From contig JAHDYR010000013.1 of assembly GCA_019828565.1 (NCBI GenBank), positions 1-64,000 of the forward strand: a stretch of DNA of 64,000 nucleotides. The letters are read 5' to 3'. The notes under the pieces are model-generated. The model worked only from the letters and a program-made list of their open reading frames with translations, searched no databases and was not told where the DNA came from. Of this stretch, positions 57,574 through 64,000 are shown in pieces. This DNA is from Carpediemonas membranifera (Eukaryota > Fornicata). Numbering within the stretch: position 1 is the stretch's first letter; every line of letters begins with the position of its first letter. Position numbers and translations under genes: made by a program.

Positions 57574-58100
57574 ATGGGCTCGAAGAAGAAGGTGACGGAG
57601 GAGGCGAAGGAAGTGTTCGAATCACTTGCTTCTATTATGTCATTGGAGGACGGGGCATATTTTGACAAAGTGACAGCGCTAGCGGCAGTTGCCAAGATTC
57701 TCGGCATCTCTCAATCCATGTTTCAGTCCAGCATCGGTGTATGTTGTCTATCCTTAGAATTATCACACAGGGCAGTCGCGGTGGAGCAATGAAACGGAAA
57801 GCTCCAACTACGAGGGCCGTGGATCACGCTTCACCATCCATCACTAGCCAGGACCGCGAGCGCCGCCACAAGAAGCCCCAGGCGGTGTCTGTAGCCAGCT
57901 CGAGCATCCTTCCGCACCCAGATCTTCGGGTGGACATTTATCCCAACGACGCTATCCTAGCCAAGGCAGACAAGGAGTTGCTGGAGACACTGGTGATGCT
58001 ACCGGACAAGATAGGCACGTTCAGCCCAGAGGCGGTGCTTGACCTGCTCGTGCAGGTCATGGAGTACGGGTTTTTGCTGAGAGTTCGCCAAAACGAATGA
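57574..58100 (+). CDS. Hypothetical 164-aa protein, one 32-nt intron
   Basis: Exons are 57574-57738 and 57771-58100. The intron starts GTATGT and ends TATCACACAG and keeps the frame open. The product starts MGSKKKVTEEAKEVFESLAS (possible N-myristoylation), has a basic Ser/Thr linker and a C-terminal helical segment (DKELLETLVMLPDKIGTFSPEAVLDLLVQ). No family was recognised. GCACTTTA lies 12 nt and again 33 nt upstream of the ATG. The stop overlaps an ATG of the next ORF. Confidence 0.55.
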
Positions 58101-58237
58101 GTGCGGCATTCATGTGTATTGATTATAAACTTAGCCAGCTTCTCAACGGCGGCGGTGGCAGCCGGCCTGTCTGTTGCTGTGATTGGCCCGGCGAGACCCG
58201 CGCGAGGTGTCTTTCCCGGCAAAACCGACAACCATTC

Positions 58238-59098
58238 ATGAACGAGCTGTCTCGGGCATTTAGGGCTCTGAGGATAGCATGCGCCATGAGTAGGGCTGAA
58301 ATGCTTGGTTTATCACCGCCAGACATCCGTAATTTCTTTCCTGAGCGCGTAGAGACGTCATCTCAGCCAAAAGCTCGACTCCAGCAGCATTTGGATGATT
58401 CAACAACCACTGTTGATCCAAATAGCCAGAATTGGACTGCAAGGGACGAGTGTATTGCCATTATCATGACCAAGAGGGCAGCCCTTCGACGCAGACGCAC
58501 CTTGGCCGCCACACTCCACGCCCTAGCCGCAGCAACGGCAGCGTCGCGCAGGATACGGGAAGACGCGGCCAAAGCCGACTCCTTCCGAGTCCGCATGCTC
58601 TGTCGCACGGCCCTGGTCCGGTGGCAGGGGGCCCTGTCCGCCGCCGCCCACACCCGCCGCCTTGAGGACACCGCCCAGTCGCACCGGGAGATGAGGTTGA
58701 CCGGGTCAGTTATTGCCCAGTGGCGGTATGCGGCGGTGCGGAGGGCGACCAAACGGGCGCTGATGGTCGATTCCGCGTCCCAGTTCCGACGGAGTGCCGT
58801 CCGTGGCGTCAGGGCGGGCCTTGTTGCTGCGGTAGAGGTGCTTGAGGCTGACCGCGCAGTCGCTGAGACACGGGCAAAGCTGGAGATAGCCCAGGCTCTG
58901 CTGGTCCAGGCCCGAGCCCACCCAAGGCCGCTGGAGCTTGGGCGGCTGGCACAGTGGGAGTATATCACCCCACCGGAGCCGGAATCCGTGCCCGACGAGA
59001 CTGACGGTGATCTTGACGGGGCGCTCCTGGCCTTGGTCCAGTCTCCCGCGGCCAGGAGGGTGCTGGGGGAGCAGCTGGTCGACCTCGTCCTGGGGTGA
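58238..59098 (+). CDS. Hypothetical Ala/Arg-rich helical protein, possibly with Sfi1-type repeats
   Basis: The ORF is open from 58097, overlapping the previous stop, but a TTATAAACTTAG at 58123-58134 suggests transcription begins inside it, so MNELSRAFRALR (58238) or MSRAEMLG (58286) are likelier starts. The body is one long alpha helix with Trp-containing spacers (CRTALVRWQGALSAAAHTRR; SVIAQWRYAAVRRATKRAL) about 40 residues apart. These look like degenerate centrin-binding (Sfi1) units. A role at basal bodies is a guess. Confidence 0.5.
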   Translation: MNELSRAFRALRIACAMSRAEMLGLSPPDIRNFFPERVETSSQPKARLQQHLDDSTTTVDPNSQNWTARDECIAIIMTKRAALRRRRTLAATLHALAAATAASRRIREDAAKADSFRVRMLCRTALVRWQGALSAAAHTRRLEDTAQSHREMRLTGSVIAQWRYAAVRRATKRALMVDSASQFRRSAVRGVRAGLVAAVEVLEADRAVAETRAKLEIAQALLVQARAHPRPLELGRLAQWEYITPPEPESVPDETDGDLDGALLALVQSPAARRVLGEQLVDLVLG

Positions 59099-59378
59099 AG
59101 GCCAAGGGTTACTATATATAGATATAGTAACGTATATATATGGACAACTCAAGACCACTGAACTCCGACGGGGTGCTTCACCAGGGGCCTGGTCGGCAGG
59201 GATGCCCAGACTGTGAGATCATCTGGACCCGGATAGATAGAATTTTGTGGCCTGTATGGATTTATGGGGCTATCGAGAGTCAGGTGCCACACAGGCAGGC
59301 TACACATGTTACGTTAAGGCTCATATAAATGGGATGAGTCACCATGATCGATCCTTTCTCCTTCATCGTTGTTGTTGC

Positions 59379-60496
59379 ATGCTCAGCGACAGGTCCGTTG
59401 CATTCATTGTCTTGTGTTACATAGCCTTGCTGGTTACCTTGAAGCTCATCCCCGTCGTGTCCCAGTGGACGCTCAAGGCCGATCTCTGGGGCTATGACCT
59501 GAACAAAGGCCACCCAAAGGATGGCAAGGAACGTGTGAAGGTTCCAGAAACCATGGGTATCGTCCCCAGCATCATATACCTCCTATGCCTCATTTTCTTC
59601 CAGCTTTTCTTCCCCGACAGCAAATCCGTGCGTGCCAGCCCAACCTCCTCACCCAGCTAGCCACATGGAACGCTGCTCTCGCCAGCATCGGTTTCACTGT
59701 GCTCCTTGGCTTTGTCGACGATGTTCTTGAGCTCCGCTGGCGGTACAAGCTCATCCTCCCCGCCTTCGCCTCTCTCCCACTCGTCATGGCATACAACGTC
59801 ACCGGAGGCACAACCAAGGTGGTCTTCCCGTCCTTCATGGCCGACATTGTGGGCTTCTCGACCCTTAACATCGGCCTGCTCCACCTTGTGTACATTGACC
59901 TGCTCTCCATCTTCGCCTCAAACTCTATCAACATCTACGCCGGCATCAACGGCCTCGAGGTCGGCCAGAGCATGATCATCGCCCTGTTTATCGCCGCATA
60001 CAACATCATCTGCATGCTCCAGGGCAGCAACACCGAGGAGTCCGCCTTCATCTCCGACGCAGCCCAGTTCTCTCTGTACGTCGTCATCCCGTTCATATTC
60101 GTGTCTGCGGGCCTCTTCATCTTCAACCGCTACCCGTCCTGCGTGTTCATCGGCGACACTTATACTTACTTTGCCGGAATGGTACTTGCAGTTGCCGGAA
60201 TCCTGGGCCATTTCTCGAAATCCCTGCTGGTTTTGTTCATCCCGCAGCTTATCAACTTCACGCTCTCCCTGCCCCAGCTCGTCGGAATCGTCCCCTGCCC
60301 CCGGCACAGACTGCCCCGGTATGACCCGGCCGACGGAAAGCTCCATGCCGTCAAGAACCACCTGACGCTGATCAACTTCGCCCTGAGGCTGACGGGGCCC
60401 ATGGAGGAGAGGACCATCTGCCACGTCCTGCTCGGGTTCCAGGTGGCCTGCTGCTCGGCCGGGCTCGCCTTCATGCTGTGGGCAAAGGGTTTATAA
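59379..60496 (+). CDS. ALG7: UDP-GlcNAc:dolichyl-phosphate GlcNAc-1-phosphate transferase (Alg7/DPAGT1), one 29-nt intron
   Basis: Exons are 59379-59627 and 59657-60496; the intron starts GTGCGT and ends CTCACCCAG. The 362-residue polytopic protein has GYDLNKGHPKDG...VPETMGIVPS and GFVDDVLELRWRYKLILP with the conserved Asp pair, ASNSINIYAGINGLEVGQS, and CVFIGDTYTYFAG with the catalytic Asp. It begins the lipid-linked oligosaccharide for N-glycosylation in the ER. The start is uncertain: ATG 59379 (MLSDRSVAF) or ATG 59334 (MSHHDRSF). The protein length fits DPAGT1 (about 400), slightly short at the N-terminus. Confidence 0.94.
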
Positions 60497-60750
60497 ATGT
60501 TTATTACTGAGGTTTAACTCGGGTGGTGACTCAGCATCGCGCAAGATGAAGCTCCACACGCTAGTGCCGACACATATATCAACCAATATTGGGGAAAGGG
60601 GACCTTGACCGCAATCTCCGCGGTGCTTGCCACGGGCTTATGCACTCCCATGGCCAATGCCGCGACGTGGCCACACCACATTTTCCAGATTACCGAGATT
60701 GATCACGGCGACTCTGACCGAAGTCTTGTCAAAACATTCCAACCGATAAT

Positions 60751-61469
60751 ATGGTCTACGAACAAGCCCCTCTTCCCTACAAGTCCCTCGAGCCCCACTA
60801 CGACGACAGAACTCTCGATGTTCACTACAACAAGCACCACACCGCTTACTGCACGAAGGTGAACGCCGCTCTCAAGGAGGTTGGCATCGATAAGGACCTC
60901 GAGTACGTCCTCGGCCACCTCGACGAGGTCCCCGAAGCCAAGCGCCAGTTTGTTGCCAACAACGGCGGCGGCGCATGGAACCACACCTTCTTCTGGAAGT
61001 GCATGGCCGTTCGTTCCCCGCCGAGCCCCTCTCTGGCCCAAGAGTAGAGGCAGCGGCGATTTCAACATACAATACTAACACAGCCTGAGAGCCAGCGCGG
61101 CGAGATGAGCGCCCCCCTCAAGGCCGCGATCGACCGTGATTTCGGCTCGTTCGAGAAGTTCATCGAGGAGTTCTCCAACGCCGCTGCCACCCAGTTCGGT
61201 TCCGGCTGGGCCTGGCTCGTTGTCGACCCCGCCACCAAGAAGCTGTCGATCATGAAGACGCTCAACCAGGCGACCCCCATCAACGAGGGCAAGTTCAAGC
61301 CTCTCCTCACCATCGATGTGTGGGAGCACGCCTACTACGTGTGTACCCCCCATTTACATATTTTACATAGCTCAACTGGACGTCCGACCGCCCTGGCTGG
61401 ATCAAGACGTTCTGCCACCACCTCGCCAACTGGAACTTCGTCAGTGCCGAGTTCGCCAAGTACCAGTAA
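60751..61469 (+). CDS. SOD: Iron superoxide dismutase, introns of 75 and 32 nt
   Basis: Exons are 60751-61008, 61084-61338 and 61371-61469. The first intron (75 nt) is the longest in the window and ends with the canonical TACTAACACAG; the second is 32 nt (GTGTGT...TTTACATAG). The 203-residue enzyme has the Fe/Mn ligands in HYNKHH (His25), [15 protein letters not shown], and the FeSOD-like GGGAWNHTF and GSGWAWLV. It removes superoxide, which matters for a cell that depends on the oxygen-sensitive PFOR. The third exon encodes the C-terminal helix ([20 protein letters not shown]). Confidence 0.96.
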
Positions 61470-61637
61470 ATGCTACGTGTGGGTTGTCGCTTGTGGCTAA
61501 TTAAGGGACCTTTGCGGCATTCCCGGTTGACTCCCAAGGAAGCAAAGGTCGAGCAACTTGTGCGTCTTTGGTAACTGGGTGCTTCATTACACCGTGGGCC
61601 CACCCTACTCCACCCTGAGCGCTGCTATCATCATTTC

Positions 61638-61645
61638 GCACTTTA
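61638..61645 (+). promoter_or_regulatory. Promoter-type motif of the DEAD-box helicase gene
   Basis: GCACTTTA, 20 nt upstream of the ATG at 61665; also found before the ceramide synthase and the 57574 gene. Confidence 0.4.
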
Positions 61646-61664
61646 ACCCGGATCCCGGTGAGCG

Positions 61665-64000
61665 ATGGGCGTTTGGCAAGACCTCGGTCTGTCAAAGGAT
61701 ATTGAAGAGTCCGTTACTCTTATGGACTGGAAAGAGCCATACGAGGTCCAGCGTCGTGTTATACCGGTCATCGCTAGGGGAGAGAACGCGGTGGGCAGCG
61801 CCAAAACTGGCTCTGGCAAGTGCTTGGCCAAAGATACTCCTGTTCTCATGGCTAATGGTGAGTTCAAGCCCGTTCAGGACATTGTTGCTGGCGAGAGGCT
61901 CATGGGAGACGATGGGACGCCCCGCCTCGTCACCAGCGTCACCACTGGCCGCCAGGAGATGGCGAGAGTCACCCTGGAGGGCGGCGCGGTCTTCGGATGC
62001 AACATGTCGCACATCATCACGGTAGCCCTGCCCGAGCCCCAACACCTGGCCGAGGTCGAGGGCAAGGGCTGGGCTGCCGCGGCGTACAGACTCAGCCTGG
62101 GTCTGGACGGCGGGGCCACCGCCATCCAGCTCGAGTCCCGGCAGTTCAACACCAGGGCCGTCGCCGAGGGCTGGCTGGTGTCACTGGCCGGCAACCCCCT
62201 CTACGTCCCGGCGGACGGCGTCTTCGACATCTCCGTCGAATCCTACTTCGCCCTCCCCGACGCCATCCGTGCCGAGCTCAAGGCCGTCATCGCCCCCGAG
62301 CTCTCCTTCCACGGCCGGGCCGACCCCGCCGTCCCCGTCCACCCATACGTCGTCGGGGCCTGGCTCGGGGCCGCCTGGGACGACACCATGCCCGAGGACA
62401 CCCCCGCCGCCGTCCTCGAGGCCATCGAGGAGCTCCTCCCCAACCGCGACCCTGTCGAGGCCATGCGTCCGAACGGCAAGCGCGTTCCCCCAGCCATCAA
62501 GTACGGGCCCGCCGAGGCCCGGCGCCAGTGTCTGGCCGGCCTGGTCGACACCAACGGCTACCAGTCCGGCTCCAGGGGTCTGGTCGACGACGCCGCCTTC
62601 ATGGCCCGCTCCTTGGGTCTGATAGTGACCAAGTCTGGCGAGATCACGGGCGACCTGACCCGCCTTCCTCTGCGGGTTGAGTCCAGTCGCCCCCAGCCTG
62701 ACCACCACCGCCAGGCCTTCACGGTCGAGCGGCTGCCGGTGGACGACTACTACGGCTTCACCATCGACGGCAACAGACGGTTCGTCATCAACCACGAGAT
62801 GGTCGTCACCCACAACACCGGCGCATTTGTGCTCCCGATGCTGGACAAGTTCATCGCCAACCCCGACCGCCCCAGCTTCTACTCGCTCGTGCTCGTCTCC
62901 ACCAAGGAGCTCGCCGCCCAGATCGCTGGGGTCATCACCAGCGTCAGTAAGATCGTGGGGGAGCGGGTGAACGTCCTGACGCTGACCAGCGGTAAGCACC
63001 AGGGCAAGCCGTGCTTCATCGATCTCTCGGATAGGCCGCACTTTATCGTGGCGACGCCCGGCAAGCTGCTCGCTGAGTTCACAGGCCCCAACGGTGCCCT
63101 GATCAAGACGTACTTCAACAACCTGCAGTATCTGGTGCTCGACGAGGCTGACCAGCTTTTGAATAAGTCGTTCCTGGAGCAGATTCGGGAGATTATTTCC
63201 CAGATTCCGAGATCGGAGAACAGGGTGACCGCCCTCTTCAGCGCCACCATCGACGAGAAGGTTGCTCATCTGAGGAACATGGTCCTTGGCGAAGAGAAGT
63301 GGACGCTCGTCGAGGTCGACAAGGGCACCGTCGACACGCTGCGGCAGAGCAGGATTATGATCAGACGGAAGCACGAGGGCCTGCAGGATGTGATCCTCAT
63401 CCATCTCATGATGCTGAACGCCGGCCATAAGCACATCGTGTTCGTACCGACGAAGGAGGAGGCCGTCCGTGTGGCGCTGCTCGTCAACGCCTTCTGGGGC
63501 GAGGGCGCGTCCATGAAGGCCGTGCCTCTCTGCTCCCTGCTGGACAGAGACACGCGCATGGAGTACCTCAACCGCTTCGCCAACGGCACTGCCAATGTCC
63601 TGGTCGCGACGGACGTGGCCAGCAGAGGCCTCGACATCCCTTTCGTTGAGGTCGTCATCCAGTGCGACGTGCCCCTCAACCCCGAGCTGTACGTCCACAA
63701 GGTCGGCCGGACAGCGAGGGCGGGCAGGACGGGCAACGCCTTCCTGCTGGTGAAGGAGAGCCAGCTCGAGGACTTTGCCGTGCTGGAGCAGAGCTCGACC
63801 AAGCTCAATCTCAGGGAGAATCTCAAGCCCATGAAGATCTCAATAGATTCGATCCCCGCTGAGATTCAGAACAGGGTGAAGATCGCGGCAAAGATGGCCA
63901 AAGAAGCGGACGAGGAGCAGCAGACCACCGTCGTCAGCAAGGCCGTGGTTCATTACACCATGCGGGGCGTCAAGAGGGGGAAGCGTGTTCATAAGAAGAA
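61665..64000 (+). CDS. DEAD-box RNA helicase interrupted in motif I by an in-frame intein (3' end beyond the window)
   Basis: The frame is open from ATG 61665 to the window edge (778 codons). Extein motifs: Q motif region (WKEPYEVQ), motif I SAKTGSGK | TGAFVLP split after Lys52 by a 332-residue intein (53-384), Ia STKELA, Ib VATPGKL, DEAD in VLDEADQLL, SAT in FSATID, V ATDVASRGLDIP and VI HKVGRTARAGRTG. Sequence around the motifs resembles ribosome-biogenesis helicases of the Rrp3/Dbp8 group, but the orthologue is not certain. The helicase can only bind ATP after protein splicing rejoins the P-loop. A basic KRGKRVHKKK run is the last visible part. Confidence 0.93.
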   Translation, partial: MGVWQDLGLSKDIEESVTLMDWKEPYEVQRRVIPVIARGENAVGSAKTGSGKCLAKDTPVLMANGEFKPVQDIVAGERLMGDDGTPRLVTSVTTGRQEMARVTLEGGAVFGCNMSHIITVALPEPQHLAEVEGKGWAAAAYRLSLGLDGGATAIQLESRQFNTRAVAEGWLVSLAGNPLYVPADGVFDISVESYFALPDAIRAELKAVIAPELSFHGRADPAVPVHPYVVGAWLGAAWDDTMPEDTPAAVLEAIEELLPNRDPVEAMRPNGKRVPPAIKYGPAEARRQCLAGLVDTNGYQSGSRGLVDDAAFMARSLGLIVTKSGEITGDLTRLPLRVESSRPQPDHHRQAFTVERLPVDDYYGFTIDGNRRFVINHEMVVTHNTGAFVLPMLDKFIANPDRPSFYSLVLVSTKELAAQIAGVITSVSKIVGERVNVLTLTSGKHQGKPCFIDLSDRPHFIVATPGKLLAEFTGPNGALIKTYFNNLQYLVLDEADQLLNKSFLEQIREIISQIPRSENRVTALFSATIDEKVAHLRNMVLGEEKWTLVEVDKGTVDTLRQSRIMIRRKHEGLQDVILIHLMMLNAGHKHIVFVPTKEEAVRVALLVNAFWGEGASMKAVPLCSLLDRDTRMEYLNRFANGTANVLVATDVASRGLDIPFVEVVIQCDVPLNPELYVHKVGRTARAGRTGNAFLLVKESQLEDFAVLEQSSTKLNLRENLKPMKISIDSIPAEIQNRVKIAAKMAKEADEEQQTTVVSKAVVHYTMRGVKRGKRVHKK
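61821..62816 (+). other. Intein (332 aa) with degenerate LAGLIDADG endonuclease
   Basis: N-terminal splicing block: Cys1 in CLAKDTPVLMANGEFKPVQD. Block B: GCNMSHIITV with the conserved His. Blocks F and G: DDYYGFTIDGNRRFVINHEM then VVTHN, with penultimate His383, Asn384, and Thr as the +1 extein residue. All residues needed for class 1 splicing are present. The middle has two LAGLIDADG-like motifs: VVGAWLGAAW (residues 229-238) and LAGLVDTNGY (290-299). Each lacks the catalytic acid (Ala236 and Asn297 where Asp is usual). The insertion site is between Lys and Thr of the Walker A GKT. Confidence 0.93.

Noticed and set aside
62181-63698. 505-codon ORF antisense to the helicase and intein
   Set aside because: Same codon-bias shadow; no domain, and it spans the intein junction, which a real gene would not do.
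1-64000. CRISPR arrays, bacterial operons, ribosome-binding sites, rRNA genes
   Set aside because: None seen; gene content, introns and promoter spacing are eukaryotic.

Overview
The window is nuclear DNA of a unicellular eukaryote with a compact, GC-rich genome. The genes are typically eukaryotic: CCT chaperonin, NSF, VPS28, Rpb10, Rpt4, Cbf5, AMPK beta, PP4, Alg7. A full-length pyruvate:ferredoxin oxidoreductase, an Fe-type superoxide dismutase and a mitochondrial-type cysteine desulfurase point to an anaerobic or microaerophilic protist with a mitochondrion-related organelle. An adenylate kinase 8-like protein suggests a flagellate. Many introns are only 28 to 34 nt long, with the branch point fused to the 3' splice site, and GTAAA-like signals follow stop codons. 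Both recall metamonads such as Giardia relatives and Trichomonas; a free-living fornicate such as Carpediemonas is my best guess, by inference only.

Layout. Bases 1-7.8 kb are a mobile-element and repeat island: a (TTACC)19 array, two chromodomain remnants, a complete 5.9-kb Ty3/gypsy chromovirus on the minus strand with identical 122-bp LTRs and a 4-bp target duplication, and then gag-like and zinc-knuckle ORFs. From 7.9 to 64 kb lie about 40 densely packed host genes on both strands. Many are divergent pairs with 60-250 bp between them. The exceptions are a gene-free stretch at 32.3-33.3 kb and a TnpB/Fanzor-like nuclease ORF at 40.5-41.65 kb.

Seventeen introns were placed by restoring conserved protein motifs. 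Eight are exactly 28 nt, and most end in a CTNACNNAG-type sequence. A short motif, TTTAWACTGCG or TAAA(C/G)TGC in either orientation, lies 12-140 nt (mostly 20-60) upstream of most start codons and is a strong core-promoter candidate. Because it often contains ATG, it creates false N-termini (such as MCSL or MCLYC) in naive ORF calls.

The two most unusual features are a 332-residue intein splitting the Walker A motif of a DEAD-box RNA helicase at the right edge, with intact splicing residues and degenerate LAGLIDADG acids, and the Fanzor-like ORF with its RuvC D-E-D triad and zinc finger preserved. The chromovirus also carries a 278-codon ORF antisense to its own coding strand. Gene functions otherwise cover protein folding and degradation, membrane traffic, RNA and ribosome maturation, anaerobic pyruvate and Fe-S metabolism, CoA synthesis, ceramide and dolichol-glycan synthesis, and ion transport.
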